The notes under the pieces: model-generated | What the model saw: only the letters and a program-made list of their open reading frames with translations | Databases searched by the model: none | What the model was told of the DNA's origin: nothing | Translations under genes and position numbers: made by a program | Shown: piece after piece, positions 10,514 through 20,409 of the stretch | How the letters are laid out: every line of letters starts with the position of its first letter | How positions within the stretch are numbered: position 1 is the stretch's first letter | IMG/VR virus record: IMGVR_UViG_3300008954_002609 | Coordinates: 40,468-104,467 of that record | DNA from: a virus | Length of the DNA: 64,000 nucleotides | Direction: 5' to 3' (one strand)

Positions 10514-10909
10514 TTAAATAGTCTGCGATGTACTTATTTCAAGAATATCATCTGTCTGGAGACCGTCAATCGTATACAACAATTGTATTGATATTGGGAC
10601 CCCCGATGACATGTAAAGCCCTTGTTCTGGTGCCTTTATTGCTATGTTCTTTATTTTCACGAATGGCATATATCTCTTTATCTGTTGGGTGATCTTACCT
10701 CTTATATCATCGTAGGTGAACTCGTTAGCTAATTCGAAAAGATACCTTCTCAAACCAACGCCGAAAAGAGGATCCATGACTCTCTCTCCAGGGGAAGTCA
10801 ATATAAGCATTTTTAAATTTTGTTTCACGGCGGCATACACCGTTTTATTCATGACGTAGCCGTCTTGGGCATCTATCTGTAACGGCAATTTTACTGAAAC
10901 TGAAGGCAT
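10514..10909 (-). CDS. Baseplate wedge protein, gp25-like (GPW_gp25 family)
   Basis: A 131-residue protein of the gp25/lysozyme-like wedge family. Diagnostic features are the NLKMLILTSPGERVMDP segment and the GVGLRRYLFE segment at about residues 30-58, with the conserved GER. In contractile tails this protein nucleates sheath assembly together with gp6-like and gp53-like subunits. It has a clear AGGAG ribosome site at 10919-10923 and a perfect TATAAATA late-promoter box just upstream, inside the 3' end of the giant gene. The length is typical for the family (about 110-140 residues). Confidence 0.92.
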   Translation of the reverse strand: MPSVSVKLPLQIDAQDGYVMNKTVYAAVKQNLKMLILTSPGERVMDPLFGVGLRRYLFELANEFTYDDIRGKITQQIKRYMPFVKIKNIAIKAPEQGLYMSSGVPISIQLLYTIDGLQTDDILEISTSQTI

Positions 10910-10913
10910 TATT

Positions 10914-13900
10914 TTAGTCTCCTAATAAATTATTTATACTATCGCGCAAATCTTGTGCCTGCTCTTCTTCCGGGTCGGATTTGCCAGCTGGCTTATTGTC
11001 ATCGCATACCTTAAATACTTGTTCAGGATCTTTTTTAAGCCTATCTCTGTATCTTTCTCCTGACATTTCTGATAATCCCATAGCCAGTAGCCCAAAAGGT
11101 GTCAAAAATGACCCGTATCTGTCGCTGGTCCTCTTTGTTATCGAGTTCTCTATTCTTGTTGTGATGGTTAGCAAATCCCCTGCCCCATCTATTAACAGTG
11201 GTATGCCCGCGCCCGGTGGTATCATACTCATCCCAGCTGCTATTTTTCCTGCCGCTACTGCAGTATCTATTGGTCCTTGTATGTTCATTGGGACAAAAGT
11301 CTTTTTCGGGGTAAAACCGTTTTTGACTGAGAGGTCGGCGGTGGACAACTCTCCAGATTCAATGGACAAGGACTGTATGTTTAGACCTGCCTTTGTGTTT
11401 CGTGGGTTCTTATCAAATGTCTTTTTAAGATCCTTGTATGCAGGATCTAATCCGCCGGCAACAGTCCTCACCAACCTAGGGATGAATGTCTTAAACATTT
11501 TTTCAACAATTTTACTTATATCTGGGATACTCTGCATCGCTGCATCTCCAAGACCAGTGGATGTCTGGTCAGAAGTTAGTAGATTGTAACTTGAGGCTCC
11601 ACCTAAAGGTAATTGATTAGAAGCAGTGTTAATGTCCGTGTCACCTAATGCTTGAACCATCTTCTGAGTTAGCTTTCTTGTTGGCATAAAAATTTGTACC
11701 AGATCCGGAGATAGGTCGAACATGCTTTGGATATAAATCGTATACATCTCCTGATACCTGTCTAGAGGAAATACGAAGTCGAAAAAGTACCTCATATTAA
11801 ACCCTGGCTCCTCGACCAGTGACCTTTTGCCGTTGTCTTCTATATATTCTCCGAGTCCCAGGGCGTTCCTTATCGCATTATCATCCACCTTGTTTAAGAG
11901 TTTCCGCAACCTATCCAGGTGGACCCCTTCCGTGGCTTCTATTTGGTCTTGGCTGGGATTACCTAAATCTAAAAATGCACGAGGCTCAAACATGGCTTCT
12001 ACTTCTTTAAATATTTCGCGGTGGCATGATGGCCACTGTTCGGAAGCTATAGGGGTTGGAAACATAAGACCAATTGGTTGCGCTGTAACCTGGTTGATCC
12101 CCAGAGCACCACCCAATTCAGGCATGATCACTCTAAATCCACCATCGCCGCCTGCTTCTGCGGCTACACCCAAGCCGGTTGTCCAATATGCAACATTAAC
12201 GAACGGGACCCCATATACGAATTCTGCTCTAAACTTACCGTAGTCGTTTGTGGATGTATCAGGGTGTATCTCAAGTGCCGGTGATGGTGTAAACGTCTCA
12301 TGAAGCCAATTTTTTGCCAACCTCCTCACTTTCTGTTCTTCCTCCGCATTGCCGGCATTAAAGTCAGTGAAAAATTTCAACTGTGCTTCTCGTCTGCCTG
12401 ACCTGTGTGGAGTCGTAGTCCCTATATAAGCCCTGTTCTTGGCAACCAACTCTGATTTAGGAACAAATTTATGTTCCAGGCGAAGACCGGGATTGATCAT
12501 ACTATTTACGTTTACCCCGGCCCAATAAGACCAATCAGTCATGATATTAGAGCCTAGCAGGGAAAACTCATCGATAGTGTTTGGAGTTTCAATGTCAGCG
12601 TTATCATGGAGGTTTAATGTGCGTCGTTGGGCACCAATGAAGTCTCTATACATGTCTGGATCAAGTGCCTCGATTGGGTCTGGGTCGCCCATTGAACTGA
12701 GTATCTTTTTTGCCATTTGTTCTGCTAATTCGCTCGGGGTGGCATCGACCACCTCAAATGTACCGTCCTCATTCTGAACTGATTTAAAGGGTCTAAAATC
12801 TATTCCTGTCATTTTACCTGGACAAAATACCAACCTAATTCCCCTGAATGTATTAAATGCGTTTTCTACGATTTCCCGCTTTATCTGTTTTGCCAGAGCA
12901 ACCAAATTTGCCTTGCCCTCATTCATTCCCTGATTTCCAACAGGAATGCCATCTTCTGCCCGTATTATGCTTTGGATAAATAATAACAAATCAAGGTGTT
13001 CGTCTCGGTTGAATACCCCCTCATAACACCTCCAGGTCCTCCTCTTTTCAAGAAATGGGAAATATAACTCAGGTAATGACGGGGAATTTGCGTTTGGACC
13101 CAAAGTGGCGACGGCTTCTTGTATAAGATTATGTTCCAATATTTGACTCAGGGATCCCTTGATCCTGTTCTGAATAAATTCTTCTGAGAATTTATAGTAC
13201 TTTTCTAAGTAAAATTTGCCTTGCTCATATTCTCTCAGGTCTGATAAAGTGGTCCCTCCGAAGATCCTCGGTCCTGAATCGTGAGATTTATGCAACGGCA
13301 ACAGACCTCTGTACTGGTCAATGCCGTTTAACCGCATTGCCTCTCTGTTTTCAGGGTTTGGTCTGATGCTCTCGCGAGACACTACTTCTGTGGCTGTTTC
13401 TGAAAGTTCGTTGAAAAACTCTTCTTTGAGAGACTTAAAAGAAGGAGAGAATATTCTATCTATGGTATCGCTCATGTCTTCGCTATCCAACACTACGTCT
13501 AATATATTCTTTACAGCTGCTCGTATATTACTGTCATTTCCCACCTTCCTCACCTCTTCAAGGAAGGGATTTCCATCAATTCCGGCGGAGCTTGCTGCCT
13601 CGTGACCCCAATTGCCGGCAATGGTGGCTACGAAATAGTCATGTATATAGTCTGAGATTATTTCAGATTTTAATATTTCACTTGCCGAATATGCAGAAAA
13701 TACATACATTCCCTTTAAAACAAATTCCAAAACATAGGTCTTGACATAGAAGATAACCAACTGAGAAATCATGCCCTCTTCAAGTGGACCAGGCTTTGAA
13801 AAGTCTCTATTTTCTGGTTTGTTGTTTTTATTTCCTAGTGACTTCTTATATTTTGACAACATATCCTTTCTCATTTGATCAAAATTTATAACACCTTCAT

Positions 13901-16900
13901 TTGACACATAACATGACTTTTCTTCGTTTCGCAAAAACTCAGATGATATGAAATCTCCAAAATCTTCTACTATGTTTTTATCAAAGAAAATTGATTCACT
14001 AATGGATTCCGATATTTTTTCTAAAAAGTATTGGGACATCATGCCATAAGCACCGATTTCTGTGGCGGATGCCGTGGATGAATCAGACTTGCCAGTGCCC
14101 ACAAGCTTGGTCCAAATGCTGTTTCTGAATCCGTCCACTTCTTCGGATGATATATCTGTCTCGTCTTGCTCCAACACGGATTGCCAAGAAGCACAAAATA
14201 TTTCCGCAAAAGCGTTTGGTCTCAATAGCTTTTCCTCATTTGGTGCAAGCCTGATATCTCTCGCGGATCGTCGTAATCCTAGGAACTCTTCCGGTATTTC
14301 GCTTCTATATGTCTTACCCTTCCAATCATTAAACAACAGTCTACTTGGGCGATGGAAATTATAACAATCTTTTATATTGTCAGAGGAAACAAAAGGGATT
14401 TCCTGATATAAAATGCTTTGATTAGAAATAGGCGCATCTGTACTCTCTAAAATATCAAAAATATTAGTTGGCAAAGCTATCTTTATTTCAAAATTCTTTG
14501 TTTCCCCCACTCTCAAGGGAGCCTCTGGATTTATTTGAACTGGAGTTTCGTCGTCGTTGTCGTCGTCCTCCATCGCTGGTGGAATAGTGGCGGCATGATA
14601 GCCCAGTCCGAGGTCGTATGCTGGATATTGAGCTGGCGAAGCGAGAATTGTATCGTCCGAGTTAACAAGCAAGCGTTTGAGCCAAGGGACGGGAACTGCA
14701 TCGTCTAGCATGTTTCTCATAGGAAATTGCATTATATGAGACAATTCCATTTGGTCCTGTCTTTCAGCTAGATTGTAGAACTTTGGCTTTCCACCGCGAG
14801 AAGCCCTTATTTGAAGGAGTCTATTTCTACTCTCCTCCATCTTTAAGCGATAATATGCGTGAGTATCTGGCTGTAAATCGGCTCTGTCTCCGCCAGTGGC
14901 AAGTCTCATTCTATCGTTGCCTCGTATTTCCGTTACTCGCTCTAGGGCTGCCATCTCCCGAACATGTTGTGCTTCTGCTTCCTCCAGGAGGGCTTCTATA
15001 TCGTCAGCTGTCTCCATCGCACCGTAGCACTGGTACCCTATTGGATTAGCGTCTTTGTCCACCTCTAGGGCAGCGCCGGGCTTTTGAATTCTCCCTCCAC
15101 CTTCTTGCATGGCTCTTAGTTTGTTTTTCAAAAATGCAATTGCATTCCTCGCGGGCTGGTGAAATAAATAATATGTTTCAAAAATTCGTATTATCCAGAA
15201 GACTTTGTTTCCGTTGTTGCGGTTGAGGACGGCTTTTGTTATCTGTATATCATCCGCCTCTGAACTATCGGTTTGGAGCCAATTTTCCGCATCCATATCA
15301 TCATCCAAGGCAAGCATTCCACGACTTAAGGAATATCTCACTGGGGCGGTGGCGTTGCCTGCCTGGGCGCGTTGCTCGTGAACCCTATCGAAGATTGATT
15401 CTATGTGAAAGTCAGGATTGATACCGCCGTCGTCATTGAGATAACCATTATTGTTCATTCGCAAGCCGCCCTGCTCTTCTGGGAAGAAGCCATTTTTGTC
15501 TCGTTCAATTTGCTGTGCGTAGCTAGCCAACACATCCGATTCACGGTTTCTAGAAGTATCCTTAAGTTCTTGTAATTGTTTTTTTAGAAATTCATATTCT
15601 GCTGCTTCTATAGGGTTAAAACCTGCTTCGCCGGGTTCTTTCTGTTTCGACACCATGTCGAATAATGATGGCACAAAACTAGAAATGTCCATTTTAAAGG
15701 CTATTGCGACATTATCCATAAGAGCTTTCGAGGCTAAATCAGCCATCTTGTTAGTCTCTGGAGCATCGTAGGGTCCTGGTAAGTTGCCATCGAAAAAGCC
15801 CGCAAGAGGATCCCTATCGAATAGGTCCTTCAAGGAAGCCCTCCTCTTCTCAGCAGATACAAGCGCCTCTGCTATTTCTTCTGGTGTAGCATTTTGACCC
15901 TCAAGTCGTTGTCTCAGTGAGGGATTTCCATCGGGACATAGGTCTCCCAGTATTATTTCTGATGAATTAGCAAGCTTTGCGCAAAGGGCTGGGTCTACAA
16001 AATTTCCTAAGATTTCAAAAAATTCTTGTATCTCCGCTTCGCTTGTTAGGAAATTCTTTATATTAGAGTAATGATTATCTATTAGATTCTTTGTTATCGT
16101 CAACGTTTCAAAGCCGGCTGCGCCTTCGAGCAAAGCACACATTTCGGGCGGGGTTAATGCTAACGCCAAAGCGTCGAACAGATCTGCTAAGTCGGAAAAG
16201 GACCCTACCGGGATGTTCATTCTTTCCAAGGACTGTGCTGCCTTTTTCATCAGTTCTAGTTTTTTATCTGTCCCCTCTTTAGATCCAAAGGCATCTTCCC
16301 ACACAGCGGCACCATAATCCAGCAAATCTTGACAACTTGGTAGACCTACACTTCCTATTAGATCAAGTATTCCCCTGACTATCCCACACAAAAAAGCAAT
16401 CAACAGATCCAATAAAGCAGCCTCAATCATGGGTATCATTATAGCCAAAGGGTCCCACCTAGGAATATCTGGCAGAGTCGGAAGACTAAAATCAAAATCC
16501 CACTTAAAACTTATTGGCCAAGGGATGTCGGGAATACAGGAAGCGTAACTACAGAACAACATTTCAAAATCAAATTTGTCCAAAAATTCCTGGTATAGCT
16601 CCTCTAGAGTACATAAGTCTTCTTTAGGGACCGGATCAATAATAGAATAAGTTTTGCCCCTCTCGAACCTTATTAGCTTTCCCCGCAAGGCGTTGGAGGT
16701 GGGGTTCTTGCCATCTAAATTATAATCCTCATTCAGCCTGTCCTCATATGTCTTTATTTGGCTTTCCAACTTTATGATTTCTTTGCTTACGCTCGATGTA
16801 TCTATTTCAAAAATTCCGCCGGTTGACTTCAGTACAACAACAAAAGGACTCGTATACTTCTGTATGTTTGTGAACATTGCCTCATCTGGAGTTTCTACCA

Positions 16901-19900
16901 AATCTAGAGCTTCAACAAAACAATTCTCTTCTGACTCAAGGGCTGCCTCGTACAAGTCATGCAAATTGGCTAGAAAATTCATTGTCTTCGGAAAATTCCA
17001 GGGAGGCTTTTCTAATATTGCTGGATATCCCTGCATTAGATCTTGCTTGGGTTTTCTGCCGGTACGCTCATAAGATATTCTAAGAGGCACTGCTCCGGAC
17101 CTGTCCACAATCATTTCTCTCTTACTTATTTTTCTTGCACTAACTGTTTCATCAAAGTGAATGGATAACCAATCTTTTGGCTTTGATTTTGCAATTCCAT
17201 TTTTTTGCAGGTACCTCTTTACGGCGGCTTTTACTGATCTAAGATTTTCTGACTCTTTCTTGAAGTTTATATAAGGATCAAGTCTTCCGCCTTCCAGTTG
17301 AAATATCGCGATGTCCCTGGCGTATTTTAGAAACATATCCGAGACCTTGTCTATCATCTTCTCGAACTCGTCCATAGGATAACTGACGTCAACAGGGAAG
17401 CTTTCCATATCGCGTTCGCGTGCCCTCAGCTGTGTTCTTCTTGCTAGCTCTTGTGCATTAGATAATGGCAGACCCTTACTAGCGCCCGTCAAGCCTTGAA
17501 TTTCCGCCTCCCTGGAGTATTTCTTTGTCGCTCTAAGTGCGGATTTTGCGCCGGATTTAGCAGCCTCTTTCTTGTTTTGTGAAGCCCATTTCAAGCCAGC
17601 GCGGGCTGACTTCTCTGCATTATCAATTGCTTCTTCAGCGCGGTTCAACTCACTGTTCATTCGTTCACGAGCTTCCCTAGCTGCCTCAGACATTCTCTCT
17701 GGGGCGTTCTCTACAAAATCCGCAACCCTCTTTGCAGTTTGTCTAGCCTTCTCTATTGTCTCTCCTATCGTCATCGCACGATACGACCCAGGAGGATAGG
17801 TAATTTCCTTGAACATTTTCTTTCTTAGTCGTATTATAAACTTAAACGTAGAGCCTGGTCTCGGAGTTGGGCTTTGAATTTTATGTATCGATGCGAATAT
17901 TGGTCTAGCGCCAGGCTTCAGAGATTGACCAAACAAAACGTCTACAGGTTTTGGCGACTCTCTCATAGCAGCCTCCAGATCAACATCAGAAGTCTCGTCA
18001 GGATCAGGAGGAGGAATTGGTGGAATCTGCAAATTGTCTGACAGACTTTGACTTTCTATTGTCATCGTGAATCTCTTACTAGAATCGAATTCAGACAAAG
18101 AGTCTATTCTGGTCTGATAAGATAACAAATCCGCATAAGCTTCCTTGTGTTCCTCAACACTTCCCTTTATTTCCCACGAAGTATCTTTTCTATAAAAATC
18201 AAAGATCTGGGCTACACCGTTTCTCAATGCAGATTCGCTGTTGTTCTTTAGGAAAAGAGAATAAGATTCGGGATTCATCGAATTTACTTCTTTCCTGGTC
18301 GTATTCGTGAAGTATGCATGATAAATATAGTCCCCATCTTCCCACGGTTCCGTGGGGGTGTCACCCACTTGCCTGTCAGTTAGGGACTCTACGGTACTGC
18401 TTGAGGTTCCAGTGATTCCTCCGCTTATACCTTCAAGGAAGTCCATTGCCTCCGTTGCGGCGGCTCTCAACCCTCCCCTATACATAAACAAATATGTTGG
18501 GGTATCAACAATTCCAATTTGCTGATTGAAATCTTGGCTCGGTGTATTCGAGTACCTACTGGTTTTTTCCTTATCTTCGGATGGAGAAATTCCCTGCATT
18601 ATATTTATGAGTTGTAGCTGATTTTCTTTCTGAAGTCTCGATAAAGCTTTTTTTGTATCCTCGTCAAAATAATCATCAATGCCAAGTTTTGTATCGAGAA
18701 GGTCTTTCAGATAATACTTGATTATCAAAGTCTGAATACTTTTTGTGCCCTTCTTTATTGGTAGGTTGAATTCTATACTTCTATTTTTGTTGTCGACAAG
18801 AATAAATCTCTTATTATTTAGTGCACTCTGAACCTCTGGATTAGCTCTTATCCTTCTAGTTGTTTCTGGACCTGTAGCTACTTCTGGGTCGCCAACTATG
18901 CTCTGAACACCTTGATCTGCTTCTGCCGCCATTGATTCATATTCTTCCCTCATCGGGTCAAGAAGTTCTCGATGGGCGTTAACTCGCTGAATGAGGAGGT
19001 TTCTCATCTGCTCGTCTGTAAATCTGTTGATCCTTCTCTCTATGATATCTAATCTATTCGTGGTTTCCAGTATTCCACTTAAAACCTCACGTATTGTTGA
19101 ATCAGGAGACGAAGCAAGCTCTTGGAGTTCTTGTATCGTCTCTTCAAAATCCAACAACCTAGACTCCACTTCTGCCTTCTGGACTTCTTGTTCAGCGGAT
19201 TCCAGAATAGCCCTTGAGTGCATCTTTAATTGCCGCTGTGGAGTGAACGTTGCTGTGGGGTGTGGTTTACCTTCTGTGTAAAAATTGTGATCCGTATATA
19301 CAACGTTGATAGAAATTATCTTGTCCCAGTCGTCGTTCAAAGGTTCTGTTCTTACATTTATGTGGTTTATTCCATAAGCTGCGATCTCGGGATCTAATCT
19401 AATAAGGTTTCTCCTTACTGGATCAGTGCTCCTGGGGTCTGATGAAAATAATTTCCAATAGTTTATCAGCCTGTCTATCTCCCTCTCTACTGGCTGGAGT
19501 GGTGTAGACGTAGCCGTACCGTCATAAGAAGACTCATTATAGCCATCTTGTGCCCTCAACACAAAGCCTTCTTCCCATGCATCCGAAACTCTGTTCCACT
19601 CTTCTACAATATCGGCTGATACTGTGCCACGGTGGGCTCTCCTGGTTTGGTTCCCCAGTTCACCTTGCCAATTGTATCTTATTATTGTCTCGTCATTTGT
19701 GGCTGTGACCGCCTCAATTACAATATTATACCTTTCCCTTATTGCCTGATCTTCCTCCTCAAGCCTCGCATCCAAAGCTGGGTTTGACATTAGGGATTTT
19801 CTTATCTCTGTTAAAGAAGTCAATAATTCAGAAACTGTCCCTAATCTTGCCACGATCATATTGTTTAGAGATGGGTCTGTAGATCTACTAGAAGCCTCTC

Positions 19901-20387
19901 TCCTTCTTGCATCCTGCAAATAAGGCGGAGGAGGATCTAAGAGTATCTTGTTTTCCATATCAAACAAGACAGAACGAAAAGCCTCGTCTTCAGAAATATT
20001 AGACGGATCTCCATATCCCCTGTAACGCTCAGAATATGTTTTAACTGATATAGGGTCATACCTCTGTCTACGACCAGTTACCGGATCTGGAGGTCCTGGC
20101 AAGGCAAGGGCAGTAAACTCTGTTTCGAGAATCATCATCAGCCCGCCGTCATTCATCGGATCATCTATTGGAACAATATTCAAATAATCACTTCTTGTTA
20201 ATGCTTGGTTCCATTCTAGGTCTCTACGGGTACCCGGTTCTATATCGAACTGCTGATGGGATACGTGAGTTAATCTCTGCTCCTCTGTAGGCGCACCTGT
20301 ATCCAACATCCTGGCTGTTGGCTCCCTAAGTAGCCTGCCTATAAGTTGGGTGAATATTCCCCTCTGTTCTTCTCTAGTATAACTCAT
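10914..20387 (-). CDS. Giant 3157-residue tail/baseplate-associated protein
   Basis: The largest gene in the window, 9.5 kb with no interruption. I do not recognise the full-length family. Visible parts: a peptidoglycan-binding-like patch near residues 560-592 (LGIDDYFDEDTKKALSRLQ); an Ala/Arg/Glu-rich coiled-coil region near residues 875-960; a strongly hydrophobic stretch near residues 1310-1350 (IMIPMIEAALLDLLIAFLCG); and another hydrophobic, glycine-rich stretch near residue 3060. No signal peptide is seen. It sits between the spike-like gene and gp25, so it is almost certainly a virion component. Its length suggests a tape-measure-like, hub-like or ejected protein. A TATAAATA box lies about 95 bases upstream of its ATG. 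Confidence 0.75.
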   Translation of the reverse strand: MSYTREEQRGIFTQLIGRLLREPTARMLDTGAPTEEQRLTHVSHQQFDIEPGTRRDLEWNQALTRSDYLNIVPIDDPMNDGGLMMILETEFTALALPGPPDPVTGRRQRYDPISVKTYSERYRGYGDPSNISEDEAFRSVLFDMENKILLDPPPPYLQDARRREASSRSTDPSLNNMIVARLGTVSELLTSLTEIRKSLMSNPALDARLEEEDQAIRERYNIVIEAVTATNDETIIRYNWQGELGNQTRRAHRGTVSADIVEEWNRVSDAWEEGFVLRAQDGYNESSYDGTATSTPLQPVEREIDRLINYWKLFSSDPRSTDPVRRNLIRLDPEIAAYGINHINVRTEPLNDDWDKIISINVVYTDHNFYTEGKPHPTATFTPQRQLKMHSRAILESAEQEVQKAEVESRLLDFEETIQELQELASSPDSTIREVLSGILETTNRLDIIERRINRFTDEQMRNLLIQRVNAHRELLDPMREEYESMAAEADQGVQSIVGDPEVATGPETTRRIRANPEVQSALNNKRFILVDNKNRSIEFNLPIKKGTKSIQTLIIKYYLKDLLDTKLGIDDYFDEDTKKALSRLQKENQLQLINIMQGISPSEDKEKTSRYSNTPSQDFNQQIGIVDTPTYLFMYRGGLRAAATEAMDFLEGISGGITGTSSSTVESLTDRQVGDTPTEPWEDGDYIYHAYFTNTTRKEVNSMNPESYSLFLKNNSESALRNGVAQIFDFYRKDTSWEIKGSVEEHKEAYADLLSYQTRIDSLSEFDSSKRFTMTIESQSLSDNLQIPPIPPPDPDETSDVDLEAAMRESPKPVDVLFGQSLKPGARPIFASIHKIQSPTPRPGSTFKFIIRLRKKMFKEITYPPGSYRAMTIGETIEKARQTAKRVADFVENAPERMSEAAREARERMNSELNRAEEAIDNAEKSARAGLKWASQNKKEAAKSGAKSALRATKKYSREAEIQGLTGASKGLPLSNAQELARRTQLRARERDMESFPVDVSYPMDEFEKMIDKVSDMFLKYARDIAIFQLEGGRLDPYINFKKESENLRSVKAAVKRYLQKNGIAKSKPKDWLSIHFDETVSARKISKREMIVDRSGAVPLRISYERTGRKPKQDLMQGYPAILEKPPWNFPKTMNFLANLHDLYEAALESEENCFVEALDLVETPDEAMFTNIQKYTSPFVVVLKSTGGIFEIDTSSVSKEIIKLESQIKTYEDRLNEDYNLDGKNPTSNALRGKLIRFERGKTYSIIDPVPKEDLCTLEELYQEFLDKFDFEMLFCSYASCIPDIPWPISFKWDFDFSLPTLPDIPRWDPLAIMIPMIEAALLDLLIAFLCGIVRGILDLIGSVGLPSCQDLLDYGAAVWEDAFGSKEGTDKKLELMKKAAQSLERMNIPVGSFSDLADLFDALALALTPPEMCALLEGAAGFETLTITKNLIDNHYSNIKNFLTSEAEIQEFFEILGNFVDPALCAKLANSSEIILGDLCPDGNPSLRQRLEGQNATPEEIAEALVSAEKRRASLKDLFDRDPLAGFFDGNLPGPYDAPETNKMADLASKALMDNVAIAFKMDISSFVPSLFDMVSKQKEPGEAGFNPIEAAEYEFLKKQLQELKDTSRNRESDVLASYAQQIERDKNGFFPEEQGGLRMNNNGYLNDDGGINPDFHIESIFDRVHEQRAQAGNATAPVRYSLSRGMLALDDDMDAENWLQTDSSEADDIQITKAVLNRNNGNKVFWIIRIFETYYLFHQPARNAIAFLKNKLRAMQEGGGRIQKPGAALEVDKDANPIGYQCYGAMETADDIEALLEEAEAQHVREMAALERVTEIRGNDRMRLATGGDRADLQPDTHAYYRLKMEESRNRLLQIRASRGGKPKFYNLAERQDQMELSHIMQFPMRNMLDDAVPVPWLKRLLVNSDDTILASPAQYPAYDLGLGYHAATIPPAMEDDDNDDETPVQINPEAPLRVGETKNFEIKIALPTNIFDILESTDAPISNQSILYQEIPFVSSDNIKDCYNFHRPSRLLFNDWKGKTYRSEIPEEFLGLRRSARDIRLAPNEEKLLRPNAFAEIFCASWQSVLEQDETDISSEEVDGFRNSIWTKLVGTGKSDSSTASATEIGAYGMMSQYFLEKISESISESIFFDKNIVEDFGDFISSEFLRNEEKSCYVSNEGVINFDQMRKDMLSKYKKSLGNKNNKPENRDFSKPGPLEEGMISQLVIFYVKTYVLEFVLKGMYVFSAYSASEILKSEIISDYIHDYFVATIAGNWGHEAASSAGIDGNPFLEEVRKVGNDSNIRAAVKNILDVVLDSEDMSDTIDRIFSPSFKSLKEEFFNELSETATEVVSRESIRPNPENREAMRLNGIDQYRGLLPLHKSHDSGPRIFGGTTLSDLREYEQGKFYLEKYYKFSEEFIQNRIKGSLSQILEHNLIQEAVATLGPNANSPSLPELYFPFLEKRRTWRCYEGVFNRDEHLDLLLFIQSIIRAEDGIPVGNQGMNEGKANLVALAKQIKREIVENAFNTFRGIRLVFCPGKMTGIDFRPFKSVQNEDGTFEVVDATPSELAEQMAKKILSSMGDPDPIEALDPDMYRDFIGAQRRTLNLHDNADIETPNTIDEFSLLGSNIMTDWSYWAGVNVNSMINPGLRLEHKFVPKSELVAKNRAYIGTTTPHRSGRREAQLKFFTDFNAGNAEEEQKVRRLAKNWLHETFTPSPALEIHPDTSTNDYGKFRAEFVYGVPFVNVAYWTTGLGVAAEAGGDGGFRVIMPELGGALGINQVTAQPIGLMFPTPIASEQWPSCHREIFKEVEAMFEPRAFLDLGNPSQDQIEATEGVHLDRLRKLLNKVDDNAIRNALGLGEYIEDNGKRSLVEEPGFNMRYFFDFVFPLDRYQEMYTIYIQSMFDLSPDLVQIFMPTRKLTQKMVQALGDTDINTASNQLPLGGASSYNLLTSDQTSTGLGDAAMQSIPDISKIVEKMFKTFIPRLVRTVAGGLDPAYKDLKKTFDKNPRNTKAGLNIQSLSIESGELSTADLSVKNGFTPKKTFVPMNIQGPIDTAVAAGKIAAGMSMIPPGAGIPLLIDGAGDLLTITTRIENSITKRTSDRYGSFLTPFGLLAMGLSEMSGERYRDRLKKDPEQVFKVCDDNKPAGKSDPEEEQAQDLRDSINNLLGD
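10931..10938 (-). promoter_or_regulatory. Late promoter box TATAAATA before gp25-like gene
   Basis: Exact T4 late-promoter -10 box on the minus strand, inside the 3' end of the giant gene. Transcription would begin near 10925, leaving a short leader with AGGAG (10919-10923) and ATG at 10909. The phage encodes its own gp55-like sigma factor, the expected reader of this box. Confidence 0.6.
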
Positions 20388-20409
20388 TTAACTAATTACT
20401 TACTTCCCG

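Noticed and set aside
10981-11589. A 202-codon open frame on the plus strand inside the giant gene.
   Set aside because: It is antisense to conserved-looking minus-strand coding sequence, has no ribosome site and a low-complexity composition typical of reverse-strand shadows.
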